Part shown: positions 44,857 through 53,425 of the stretch, in pieces
Position numbering within the stretch: position 1 is the stretch's first letter
Layout: every line of letters starts with the position of its first letter
NCBI RefSeq assembly: GCF_003668875.1
Contig: NZ_RAWM01000041.1
Coordinates: 1-63,740 of the forward strand
Source: Corallococcus interemptor
Lineage (GTDB): Bacteria; Myxococcota; Myxococcia; Myxococcales; Myxococcaceae
DNA: 63,740 nt
Direction of reading: 5' to 3'
Notes under the pieces: model-generated
Told to the model about the DNA's origin: nothing
Databases searched by the model: none
The model's input: the letters and a program-made list of their open reading frames with translations, nothing else
Translations under genes and position numbers: made by a program

Positions 44857-46206
44857 TCACAGCTCGAAGCGCGACATCAGCACTTCCGGACGCGGATCTT
44901 CCCTCCACGCATCCAGCACCGCCTGCGCCGGGGACCGGCCCGAAGCCGCCACCGCCTCCAGCGGCGCCAGCAGCGGCGCGTCTTCCGGATCCAACCGCTG
45001 CAGCCCGCGCTTCGCGATGGACACCATCTCCGCGGCCAGCTGGTGCAGCGCGTGCGGCCCCAGCTTCCCGGCCAGGCCCTCGCGGCGCGCGGTGTCGTGG
45101 AACGCCAGGTGCTCCGTGAAGGTGAGCCGCGGCAGCAAGAGCTCCGCCTCCGACAGCGCCTGCGCGTCGTAGAGGATGCCGCGCCACAGGGCGCCCAGGG
45201 CCCCCGTCATGGCCGCGCTGGCACAGTCCGCGCCGCGCACCTCCAGCACCTTCTTGAGCCGCACCTCGGGGAAGAGCGTGGACAGGTGGTCCGTCCAGTC
45301 CCCCATGTCCGGCGGCTTGCCCTCGTAGCCCTCCTTCATGAGCTGACGGAAGGTGAGCTTCGGGTGGCGGTACTCGCCATCGCGGCGCAGGAACAGGAGC
45401 GGCGCGTCCAGCGCCCAGTCCACGTAGGCCTTGTAGGAGAACGAGCCGTCGAACCAGGACGGCAGGTAGCCGCAGCGCGTGGGGTCCACCTCTTCCCAGA
45501 CCCGGCTGCGGAAGGACATGTAGCCGGAGGGCTTGCCCTCCAACAGCGGGCTGTTGGCGTACAGCGCCACCAGGAGCGGCGTCAGGCGCGCCACCGTCAC
45601 CGTCTTGCGCACGCAGTCCGCTTCATCCGCCCAGTCCAGCGACACCTGCCCGGTGGACGTCATCAGCATCATGTTCAGCGCCAGCCGGCCCCGCTCCGGC
45701 AGCGTGCGGCGCATCACCTGGTAGCGCGTCTTGGGCATCCAGGGCATGTCCACGCCCCCAGGCCCTGGCGTCCCCACCGGCCGGTAGCCCAGCGCCACCA
45801 GCCGCAGGCCCAGGCTGGACGCCGCCGCCTTCGTCTCCTCCAGGTGCGCCAGGTTCTCCTGGTGCGCCTCGCGCGCCGTGCGGAAGGGGCTTCCGGACAG
45901 CTCGAACTGGCCGCCCGGCTCCAGGGAGATGGCCGCCATGCCACGCTGCAGCGCGATGACGGGCGACTCGGGCGTCTCCCGGAAGCGGTCGTAGCCGCCC
46001 GGGGCGATGCGCTCCAGCAGGGCTCCGATTCCGTTCGGTCCCTCGTAGGCCGGGGGCTGGGCGGACCCCACCGGATAGATGAACTTCTCGTGCTCCAGCC
46101 CGAGCCGATGCTCGGTCCGGGGCTTCTCCGCCTTGCGAAGCTCTTCCACCAGGGGAGCGGCGGAAGTGAGGGGCTCGGAGGCCACGCGCTTGAGGTCGAG
46201 GGACAT
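44857..46206 (-). CDS. gshA: Glutamate-cysteine ligase (GCS2/plant-type)
   Basis: A protein of 449 residues. It joins glutamate and cysteine with ATP, the first step of glutathione (or related thiol) synthesis. GCS2/plant-type features are present: RLGLEHEKFIYP, GRPVGTPG-like GYRPVGTPGPGG, WMPKTRYQVMRRTLPERG (in part), LMTSTGQVSLDW, a FRSRVWEEVDPTRCG segment and EVRGADCASAAM. No glutathione synthetase gene lies nearby, so the end product is not fixed by context. The next gene, an EI24-type membrane protein, diverges from it. Confidence 0.93.
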   Translation of the reverse strand: MSLDLKRVASEPLTSAAPLVEELRKAEKPRTEHRLGLEHEKFIYPVGSAQPPAYEGPNGIGALLERIAPGGYDRFRETPESPVIALQRGMAAISLEPGGQFELSGSPFRTAREAHQENLAHLEETKAAASSLGLRLVALGYRPVGTPGPGGVDMPWMPKTRYQVMRRTLPERGRLALNMMLMTSTGQVSLDWADEADCVRKTVTVARLTPLLVALYANSPLLEGKPSGYMSFRSRVWEEVDPTRCGYLPSWFDGSFSYKAYVDWALDAPLLFLRRDGEYRHPKLTFRQLMKEGYEGKPPDMGDWTDHLSTLFPEVRLKKVLEVRGADCASAAMTGALGALWRGILYDAQALSEAELLLPRLTFTEHLAFHDTARREGLAGKLGPHALHQLAAEMVSIAKRGLQRLDPEDAPLLAPLEAVAASGRSPAQAVLDAWREDPRPEVLMSRFEL

Positions 46207-46265
46207 GTGGGCGCCCTATATAACGGGGCCCGCCTCCCTTGCCCTCATTTGAGCACCCCGCCCCC

Positions 46266-47069
46266 ATGCCTCCTGCATCCCCTGTCCCTGCCCTGTCTCC
46301 CCGGCCCCGTCTGTCGGATTTCCTCCAGGGCGTGGGGGTGCTCGGAAAGGCCTTCGGACTCATCGTCCGCTCGCGCCGCCTCCTCCTCCTCTCCAGCCTG
46401 TGCGCGGTCCTCACCGCCATCACCCTGGTGGGGCTGGCCGTGCTGCTCTACCGCTACGCCCCCGGCCTGCTGGAGTCCGTGTGGGCCCGGCCCGAGTCCT
46501 GGTACGGCCAGGCCGGCTGGACCCTCGCGCTGGTGCTGGGCTCGCTCGTCGCCTGGGTGGTGGGCGCCAACGTGGTGCCGCCCCTCCTGCTGACGCCGCT
46601 GCAGGATCCGCTGTCGGAGGCCACCGAGGCCGAGTGTGCGGGAGCGGACGCCGTGCTCTCCCCCGCCTCCTTCCTGCGGGGCATGACGACAGGGCTGTTG
46701 CACACGCTCGCCCGGATGGCGCTGCTCCTCCTGGGGCTGGCCGTGCTCCTGCCTTTGAACCTCATCCCGGGCCTGGGCAGCGTGGCGTTCACCGTGCTGG
46801 CCAGCGTGTGGACCATGCTCTGGATGGCGGCGGAGCACCTGGCCACGCCCATGACGCGCCACCTGTACCCCTTCGCCCAGGTGCGCCGCATGGTGCGCGA
46901 GCGCCGGGCCCTCTGCCTGGGCTTCGGCGCGGGCGTCTACCTGCTCCTGTGGGTTCCCATCCTCAACACCTTCTTCCTCCCCCTGGCCATCGTCGGGGGC
47001 ACCCTCCTCTACCGGGCCCTGCGGGAGACCGGGGACCTGCCCCCACCGCCAGACGCAGCCGCGAAATAA
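46266..47069 (+). CDS. EI24-domain (CysZ-like) membrane protein
   Basis: A protein of 267 residues from the ATG at 46266. Membrane helices occur at about 40-65, 85-115, 150-190 and 220-245, with the family pattern GVGVLGKAFGLIVRSRRLLLLS at the start and NLIPGLGSVAFTVLASVW in the middle. A WMAAEHLATPMTRHLYPF segment follows. EI24/CysZ proteins transport sulphate in enterobacteria; here the substrate is unproven. Next to gshA, a link to sulphur or thiol supply is possible, though they are transcribed apart. Confidence 0.83.
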   Translation: MPPASPVPALSPRPRLSDFLQGVGVLGKAFGLIVRSRRLLLLSSLCAVLTAITLVGLAVLLYRYAPGLLESVWARPESWYGQAGWTLALVLGSLVAWVVGANVVPPLLLTPLQDPLSEATEAECAGADAVLSPASFLRGMTTGLLHTLARMALLLLGLAVLLPLNLIPGLGSVAFTVLASVWTMLWMAAEHLATPMTRHLYPFAQVRRMVRERRALCLGFGAGVYLLLWVPILNTFFLPLAIVGGTLLYRALRETGDLPPPPDAAAK

Positions 47070-47286
47070 AGGGTGAGGCTGGCTGTCCGTACATGCAGGC
47101 CGCTCGGGAACGCATTGCCTGCGGCAGACGTTCTCGGTCGCTAGTGACAAGGCCACGCCTTGAAGCACCAGGAAGCCGTGATTAGGCTTGCCCGGCCGCT
47201 GCCAGGTCCCTTGGCACTCGTCGAACCGTTCGGATTCACAGGGCTTTTCACGCATCACCCGGGGCGCCTCTCGTGCCCCAGCTGGG

Positions 47287-50200
47287 ATGAACCGCATGCC
47301 GCGTATCTTCCGCCGCATCACCGCCGTCGCCGTTCTGTGTGGGGCCTGGGCATTCGCAGGCAGTGACCGCGCCCCCCTCCCGCTCACCGTGGGAGCGGCG
47401 GAGGCGGGGCAGGACTCCTGGGACGGCGCGCTGCCGTCCTCCGGAGGCAAGGGTGAGAAGGCCCCTCACGACCTCAACAGTCTCCGCGTCCTCACGAAGG
47501 TCATCCTCTACGTGAAGGAGAACTACGTCGACCCCAAGCGGGTGAAGCCCAAGGAGATGATGATCGCCTCCCTGGAGTACGTGGAGAAGAGCGTTCCGGA
47601 CGTGCTCGTGGACGGCAACCCGGAGACGGGCAAGCTCAACGTCAACGTCAACGGCAAGCAGAAGGAGTTCGACATCTCCCACGTGGACTCCCTGTGGAAG
47701 ATGTCCTTCGCGCTGAAGGACGTGTTCGACTTCCTGTCCAAGAACATGCGTCCCATCGAGGAGACGCGCGACATCGAGTACGCCGCCGTCAACGGCATGC
47801 TCTCCACGCTGGACCCCCACTCGGTGCTGCTGCGCCCGGAGCTGTACCGGGAGATGAAGCTGTCCACCAAGGGTGAGTTCGGCGGCCTGGGCTTCGTCAT
47901 CCAGATGAAGGAGGGCAACCTCACCGTGGTGAAGGTGCTGCCCAAGACGCCCGCGGCGCGCGCCGGCATCCAGAAGGACGACCGCATCAAGAAGATTGGT
48001 GAGGAGTCCACCGTCAACATGGACCTCAACGAGGCCGTGTCCAAGCTGCGCGGCCCGGTGGACAGCCGCATCACCATCACCGTGGAGCGCGACGGCTGGG
48101 ACAAGCCGCGCAACATGACGGTGGCGCGCGCCATGATTTCGATTGAGTCCGTGCAGCACAAGCTGCTCGCGGGCGGCGTGGGCTACGTGCGCCTGAAGAA
48201 CTTCCAGGGCAACACCACGCGCGACCTGGAGGCGGCGCTGGCGGACATCCGCAAGCAGGCGGAGGCCAAGGGCGGCTTCAAGGGCCTGGTGCTCGACCTG
48301 CGCGGCAACCCGGGCGGCCTCCTGGAGCAGGCCATCCAGGTGTCGGACACGTTCCTGTCCAAGGGCACCATCGTCGCGACGGTGGGCTTCAGCGACAAGC
48401 TGCGCGAGGAGAAGCGCGCGCGTCCCTCCGACGGCGAGGAGAACTACCCCATCGCGGTGCTGGTGAACGCGGGCAGCGCCTCCGCCTCTGAAATCGTGGC
48501 GGGCGCGCTCAAGAACCTGGACCGCGCGGTCATCATCGGGCGCCAGACGTTCGGCAAGGGCAGCGTGCAGGTGCTCTACGACTTCCCGGACGACAGCGCG
48601 CTCAAGCTGACCATCGCGAAGTACCTCACCCCGGGTGACATCTCCATCCAGGAAGTGGGCATCGTTCCGGACATCCAGCTGGTGCCCACGCGCGTCACCG
48701 CGGACCGGGTGGACGTGTTCGCGCCGCGCAAGTCCATGGGCGAGGCGGACCTGGATCAGCACTTCGGCAACCCGGAGTCCGCCACCATCGCCAAGAAGCG
48801 CGAGGAGGTGCTGGACCGCGAGAAGCCGGGCACCAGCCTCAAGTACCTGAAGGTGGACGAGAAGGCCGCCCAGGCCGCCGCCAAGAAGGAAGAGCCCAAG
48901 GAGAAGGTCGCCGCCAAGCCGGGCAAGGACGCCAAGAAGGAGCACGGCCAGAATGATCCGCTGCTGGACGTGGACGTGGCCGGCCAGGGCGAGGACCTGG
49001 ACGACCAGCTGGACGCGGAGTCCCAGGAGGAGATCAAGGAGGACTTCGAGGTCCAGTTCGCCCGCGACTTCGTCCTGAAGGTCCCGGCCGTGAAGCGCGC
49101 CGAGCAGCTCGCCAAGGGCAAGGCCTTCGTGGAGCAGAAGCGCAGCGAGGAGGAGCAGCGCATCAACGGCGCCATCGCCGCGCTGGGCCTGGACTGGAGC
49201 CCCGGCCCCACGCCGAAGAACGTGCAGCTGGACGCCAGCTTCTCCCCGGGCGCGGACACGAAGATTGTGGCCGGCGAGCAGCTGGACATGGTCATCAACG
49301 TGGAGAACAAGGGCACCGAGCCGCTCAAGCGCGTGCGTGGCTGGACGGAGAGCGACAACGCGTTCCTCGACCGCCGCGAGTTCCTCTTCGGCGCGCTGGC
49401 CCCGGGTGAGAAGAAGTCCTGGAAGGTGCAGGTGCGCCTGCCCAAGGACCTCACCAGCCGCCGCGACGACGTGAAGGTGAAGCTGTTCGACGACAACGGC
49501 GCCCTGCGCGACACGCTCGTCTCCGAGCTGTCCTTCGTGGAGCTGCCCCGCCCCACCTTCGCCTTCAACTGGCAGGTGGTGGATGACTGCGCGGACTGCA
49601 ACGGCGACGGCGTCGTGCAGCGCGGCGAGGACGTCACGGTGGTGATGGACGTCACCAACACGGGCGTGGGCCCGGCGCTGGACTCGTTCGCGCAGATCAA
49701 GAACGGCGGCGACGCGAACATCTTCATCGAGAAGGGCCGCTTCAAACTGGGGGAGATCAAGCCCGGTGAGACGAAGACGGCGCGCTTCCAGGTGTCCCTG
49801 AAGAAGGGCTTCAAGGGCGACACCTTCCCGCTGAAGCTGGCCATCCTGGATGAGCCCCTGGAGGAGTTCGTCCTGGAGAAACTCCAGCTGCCGGTGAAGG
49901 ACGGCCCCGTGGCCCCGCTGGAGGCGAAGAAGGGCCTGGTGAAGCTCAACGACAAGGCGGAGCTGTTCGCCGCCCCCACCGCGGACGCGCGGCCGGTGGC
50001 AAAGCTGCCGCAGGGCGCCACGCTGGCCCTGGAGGCCACCACCAAGGGCTTCTACAAGGTCGCGCTGGAGAAGGACCGCTTCGCCTTCGTCCGCACCCAG
50101 GACGCGAAGGAAGTGAAGACCGGCAAGGCCGCGGCGCCCAAGACGGTGGCGTACACGACGACGCACCAGCCTCCGGAGATCAAGCTGGACGTGGACCCGT

Positions 50201-50532
50201 CCCACGGCGGCGTGGTGGTGAACGGCGACAAGTTCACCCTCTCCGGCGCGGTGAAGGACCCCAACGGCCTGTTGGACGTCTACGTGCTGGTCAACGACCA
50301 GAAGGTCTACTTCAAGGCCGTGGACCCCAAGGGCGGTGAGCCCAACACGCTGAAGTTCACCTCCGACTTCGCACTCAAGGAGGGCAACAACAACGTGCTG
50401 GTGGTGGCCCGTGAGAGCAGCGAGTTCGCCAGCCGCCGCACCCTGGTCATCCGCCGCCGCCCGGCGGAGGTGGCCCAGAAGGTGACGACGCCCGCCGCCG
50501 CGGCCACCACGCCGGTGAAGCCGCGCCAGTAG
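47287..50532 (+). CDS. C-terminal processing protease (CtpA/Prc, S41) with long C-terminal extension
   Basis: A protein of 1081 residues from the ATG at 47287 (47296 also possible). After a signal-type N-terminus it has a PDZ domain (GLGFVIQMKEGNLTVVKVLP, AARAGIQKDDRI) and the S41 core: LDLRGNPGG, the Ser region VNAGSASASEIVAGAL (near residue 395) and the Lys region RQTFGKGSVQ (near 423). A charged KE-rich linker follows, then two CARDB-like Ig domains, an EF-hand-like loop (DCNGDGVVQRGE), an SH3-like stretch and a final Ig-like domain. Usual CtpA proteins end near residue 450; the extra 500 residues would bind substrate or cell wall. It works in the periplasm. Confidence 0.9.
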   Translation: MNRMPRIFRRITAVAVLCGAWAFAGSDRAPLPLTVGAAEAGQDSWDGALPSSGGKGEKAPHDLNSLRVLTKVILYVKENYVDPKRVKPKEMMIASLEYVEKSVPDVLVDGNPETGKLNVNVNGKQKEFDISHVDSLWKMSFALKDVFDFLSKNMRPIEETRDIEYAAVNGMLSTLDPHSVLLRPELYREMKLSTKGEFGGLGFVIQMKEGNLTVVKVLPKTPAARAGIQKDDRIKKIGEESTVNMDLNEAVSKLRGPVDSRITITVERDGWDKPRNMTVARAMISIESVQHKLLAGGVGYVRLKNFQGNTTRDLEAALADIRKQAEAKGGFKGLVLDLRGNPGGLLEQAIQVSDTFLSKGTIVATVGFSDKLREEKRARPSDGEENYPIAVLVNAGSASASEIVAGALKNLDRAVIIGRQTFGKGSVQVLYDFPDDSALKLTIAKYLTPGDISIQEVGIVPDIQLVPTRVTADRVDVFAPRKSMGEADLDQHFGNPESATIAKKREEVLDREKPGTSLKYLKVDEKAAQAAAKKEEPKEKVAAKPGKDAKKEHGQNDPLLDVDVAGQGEDLDDQLDAESQEEIKEDFEVQFARDFVLKVPAVKRAEQLAKGKAFVEQKRSEEEQRINGAIAALGLDWSPGPTPKNVQLDASFSPGADTKIVAGEQLDMVINVENKGTEPLKRVRGWTESDNAFLDRREFLFGALAPGEKKSWKVQVRLPKDLTSRRDDVKVKLFDDNGALRDTLVSELSFVELPRPTFAFNWQVVDDCADCNGDGVVQRGEDVTVVMDVTNTGVGPALDSFAQIKNGGDANIFIEKGRFKLGEIKPGETKTARFQVSLKKGFKGDTFPLKLAILDEPLEEFVLEKLQLPVKDGPVAPLEAKKGLVKLNDKAELFAAPTADARPVAKLPQGATLALEATTKGFYKVALEKDRFAFVRTQDAKEVKTGKAAAPKTVAYTTTHQPPEIKLDVDPSHGGVVVNGDKFTLSGAVKDPNGLLDVYVLVNDQKVYFKAVDPKGGEPNTLKFTSDFALKEGNNNVLVVARESSEFASRRTLVIRRRPAEVAQKVTTPAAAATTPVKPRQ

Positions 50533-50574
50533 TGAAATGAAACCCCGGGGCCCTCCCCGGAGCGCCTGACCCAC

Positions 50575-50622
50575 GGGCGGCTCGCTTCCAGGCGTTTCCT
50601 GGAGGAGGGCCGCCCGTTTTGT
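50575..50622 (+). terminator. Rho-independent terminator after the S41 protease gene
   Basis: An outer stem GGGCGGC (50575-50581) with GCCGCCC (50609-50615) and an inner stem TCCAGG with CCTGGA form a long hairpin. It is followed by GTTTTGTT. Confidence 0.78.
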
Positions 50623-50707
50623 TGACGCTTCACCGAGGGCGGGTTTAGGGTCCGCGACAGGTGGGCGCCCGCTTGGCCGGCATGCGTCCCGGAGGCGTGA
50701 TTCCCCC

Positions 50708-51616
50708 ATGCGGACGTTCAGTCGGTGGCTGGTGCTCGCGACGGCGCTGTCCGGGGCCGCGGCCCATGCGGACGACAACGACCTGAAGATTTCCCGCTTC
50801 GGCGTCGAGCGCCGTGGCTCCTCGTCGGTCATCAGCGACACGCAGTTCGCCGAAGCCAGCGCGGACTTCCGCGCCTTCGCGCGCACGTTCGGCGCGGTGA
50901 TGACGTCCGCGAACCTGATGCCGCCGCGCACCACGGGCCACTCGGGCTTCGCGTTCAACGCGGAGTTGTCCGTGGTGTCGCTGCCGGAGGACGTGCAGCT
51001 GCCCACGGAAGCGGAGCAGCCGGGCTCCGTGCTGGTGCCGTCGCTGCACGTGCGCAAGGGCCTGCCCTTCTCGCTGGAGCTGGGCGGGCGCGTGGGCTGG
51101 ATTGAGAAGAGCAGCATGGTGACGGCCACGGGCGAGCTGAAGTGGGCCGTCAACGAGGGCTTCACGTACCTGCCGGACGTGGGCCTGCGCCTGCACGTGA
51201 CGAAGCTCTTCGGCGCGCACAACCTGGACCTGACGACCACGGGCCTGGACATCGGCGTGGGCAAGCAGTTCCCGCTGGGCGGCATGGTGACGCTGACGCC
51301 CTACGGCGGCCTGGACCTGAACTTCGTCAGCGCCACCACGCGCACGCTGGACTTCGACCCCAGCCGCACCGTGGCGGACTCGCAGGGCAACGACTCACGC
51401 GACGCGCTGACCAACGCCGCGCCGTACTCGCGCGTGAACGCGGGCGACAACCTCACCCCGCGCTTCTACGCGGGCGCGCGCTTCATTGGCGGCGTGCTGC
51501 AGCTGGGCGCGGAGATTTCGCTCACCAACCTGGGCAGCTTCGACCAGGAGGGCGCCGGCAACCGCGACCTGCCCTCCGTCTTCGCCTTCAACACCACGCT
51601 GGGCCTGGACTTCTAG
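50708..51616 (+). CDS. Outer-membrane beta-barrel protein, unknown function
   Basis: A protein of 302 residues. A signal peptide (WLVLATALSGAAAHAD) precedes amphipathic strands (GFAFNAELSVVSL, FSLELGGRVGWIEKSSMVTATGELKWAV in part, VTLTPYGGLDLNFVSA, RFYAGARFIGGVLQLGAEISL in part). It ends FAFNTTLGLDF with a terminal Phe. It probably forms an outer-membrane barrel of 10-12 strands. Its stop directly abuts the stop of the convergent phosphodiesterase. Confidence 0.8.
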   Translation: MRTFSRWLVLATALSGAAAHADDNDLKISRFGVERRGSSSVISDTQFAEASADFRAFARTFGAVMTSANLMPPRTTGHSGFAFNAELSVVSLPEDVQLPTEAEQPGSVLVPSLHVRKGLPFSLELGGRVGWIEKSSMVTATGELKWAVNEGFTYLPDVGLRLHVTKLFGAHNLDLTTTGLDIGVGKQFPLGGMVTLTPYGGLDLNFVSATTRTLDFDPSRTVADSQGNDSRDALTNAAPYSRVNAGDNLTPRFYAGARFIGGVLQLGAEISLTNLGSFDQEGAGNRDLPSVFAFNTTLGLDF

Positions 51617-52333
51617 TCAGCGCAGGGCCTCGCGCACGAGGCCCGGGCGGTTGGTGATGAGGTAGGACACCCCCACCTCGCGCAGCTCGCGGGCGCGCCG
51701 GGGGTCGTCCACCGTCCACGCCGCCACGCTCAGGCCCGCCTCCCGCCACGCGGCCACGCGCTCCTGCGTGCACGCCTCGTGGAAGGGGTGCACCGAGTGC
51801 GACGACACCAGCGGGCTCAGCGCGTACGCCTGCAGCGCCCAGGGCTTGTCCGGGTCGATGAGGAAGCCCCGGCGCAGCGTGGGCGCCACCGCCGCCAGGC
51901 GGAAGAGGCACAGCGGGTTGAAGCTGGACACCACCACGCGGCCCGCCAGCTGCCGCTCGCGCACCAGCCGCGCCACGCCCGCCGCCAGGCCGCCGTCGTC
52001 GAAGCGGTCGCACTTCAGCTCGATGTTGACCAGGAAGTGCGCAGGCAGCGCGTCCAGCACCTCCGCCAGCAGCGGGATGCGCGCCGGAGCGAAGCCCAGG
52101 GGCGAGCCCACGTCCGCGCGGGAGAGCTTCCACCAGGGCGTGGTGCGCACCTCCCAGGGCTGCCCCGCCAGGCGGTCCAGGCGCTCGTCGTGGCAGACGA
52201 CGACCTCTCCGGAGCCGCACACCATGGCGTCCAGCTCCACGCCGTCAGCGCCCTGGCGCACGGCCTCCGCGAAGGCCTCCAGGGTGTTCTCGGGGGCGTC
52301 GGCGCTGGCACCACGGTGAGCGAGCAGGAGCAT
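51617..52333 (-). CDS. Glycerophosphodiester phosphodiesterase
   Basis: A protein of 238 residues with the TIM-barrel family motifs: LAHRGASADAPENTLEAF (H6/R7), GVELDAMV, VVCHDERLDR, VNIELK and a late AAWTVDDPRRARELREVGVSYLITNRP region (in part). It hydrolyses glycerophosphodiesters to glycerol-3-phosphate and an alcohol. No signal peptide, so the cytoplasmic UgpQ type is more likely than GlpQ. Confidence 0.92.
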   Translation of the reverse strand: MLLLAHRGASADAPENTLEAFAEAVRQGADGVELDAMVCGSGEVVVCHDERLDRLAGQPWEVRTTPWWKLSRADVGSPLGFAPARIPLLAEVLDALPAHFLVNIELKCDRFDDGGLAAGVARLVRERQLAGRVVVSSFNPLCLFRLAAVAPTLRRGFLIDPDKPWALQAYALSPLVSSHSVHPFHEACTQERVAAWREAGLSVAAWTVDDPRRARELREVGVSYLITNRPGLVREALR

Positions 52334-52408
52334 GGGCGCGACAGTGTGCGCTGGAACCGGCGCGGGCGCGACTTGCCTCGCGGGTGGGTTTATTGCAGTG
52401 TCGAACGC

Positions 52409-52630
52409 ATGCTGGGCCTCGGCGAGTTCATCATCCTCGGCTTCATCCTGCTGGTGGTCTTCTCGGCCGCCCGGATGGGGCAGTTGGGCAACGCGGTGGG
52501 CAAGTTCGTCTACTCGTTCCGCAAGGCCTCAAAGGGTGAGGACCTGGTGGACGTGAAGCACCTGCCCCACTCGCGCCGGGGCAGCACCGACGCGGACTTC
52601 ACCGAAGGCTCCAAGGACCACCGCTCCTAG
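52409..52630 (+). CDS. tatA: Sec-independent translocase protein TatA
   Basis: A protein of 73 residues. A short N-terminal membrane helix (GLGEFIILGFILLVVFSA) is followed by the amphipathic helix MGQLGNAVGKFVYSFRKASKG and a polar tail. This is the TatA/E plan, although the usual FG pair at the hinge is replaced by SAARMG. TatA forms the pore of the twin-arginine export system; tatB and tatC are not adjacent. The 3' end overlaps the convergent HEAT-like gene by four bases. Confidence 0.88.
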   Translation: MLGLGEFIILGFILLVVFSAARMGQLGNAVGKFVYSFRKASKGEDLVDVKHLPHSRRGSTDADFTEGSKDHRS

Positions 52631-53418
52631 AACTCCTCCCCGGTCGGGAGCACCAGCGGTCCGGGCGGGCTTCCGGGCGCTGGCGCGAGCAGCAGCCGCG
52701 CGGCCTGTTGCCTCAGCGCGGGCAGGAGCCCCGCGTCGTCCACCAGCTCGCGCAGGTCCGCGGTGGTGAGCAGCGGCACCAGCTTCGCGCCCACCTCCGG
52801 CGGCAGGTACGGGTTGAAGGCCAGCGCGCGGCGCACCTTGTGGCGCACGGACCAGCGCGGCGACTTCCAGATTTCCACCAGCGGCTCCGGACGCGCGGGC
52901 CTGCGAGCGGCGATGCGCACCACCAGGTCCTCGGTGAGGCGCGGGTTGATCAGCACGTTGCGCAGCACGGCCGGGTTGCTGACGGTGGCCAGGCGCGACA
53001 GCACGTCCGGGTCGCGCGTGAGGCGGGCCTGCTGCTTCAGGTGGCCCAGCGACTGGCTGGCGGCCTGCGCGTCCGCGCGGGCGGCGGCGTCCGCGTCCAG
53101 CTCCTTGCGCGCGGGGCCCTGGGCGAACAGGTCCGCCACCGCCTCCAGCGACTGCACGTGGGCCATGCGCCGGAGCGCCTCCACGTGGGGGATGTGCTCG
53201 GCCTCCTGATCCAGCGCGGCCAGGAAGTCCGACAGCACGCAGGTGGCGGGGGCCTGTCCGGCGCGGGACAGCGTCAGCAGGTGGCCAATGAGCTCGTTCG
53301 TGTCGAACGGCTCGCGGCGGGCCAATTCGCGCGCGGCGGCCTTGCGGCGCACGGTGGCGCCTCCGCCCAGGGCGTGCAGGTGGCGCGCGAGCACCCGGGC
53401 CTCGTCCAGCGTCGGCAT
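52627..53418 (-). CDS. HEAT-like repeat protein, unknown function
   Basis: A protein of 263 residues, mostly short helices in pairs: DPDVLSRLATVSNPAVLRNVLINPRLTEDLVVRIAARR (quoted in part as NPAVLRNVLINPRLTEDLV), then SPRWSVRHKVRRALAFNPYLP and VPLLTTADLRELVDDAGLLP. This resembles leucine-rich-variant/HEAT solenoids that mediate protein contacts. It lies 7 bp after the zinc-ribbon/DUF3426 gene on the same strand and is probably co-transcribed. Confidence 0.77.
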   Translation of the reverse strand: MPTLDEARVLARHLHALGGGATVRRKAAARELARREPFDTNELIGHLLTLSRAGQAPATCVLSDFLAALDQEAEHIPHVEALRRMAHVQSLEAVADLFAQGPARKELDADAAARADAQAASQSLGHLKQQARLTRDPDVLSRLATVSNPAVLRNVLINPRLTEDLVVRIAARRPARPEPLVEIWKSPRWSVRHKVRRALAFNPYLPPEVGAKLVPLLTTADLRELVDDAGLLPALRQQAARLLLAPAPGSPPGPLVLPTGEEF

Positions 53419-53425
53419 GGCGGCT

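Noticed and set aside
47248-51285. Long minus-strand open frame across the S41 protease and barrel genes
   Set aside because: Composition is that of a shadow frame; it crosses a strong plus-strand terminator and two genuine plus-strand genes.
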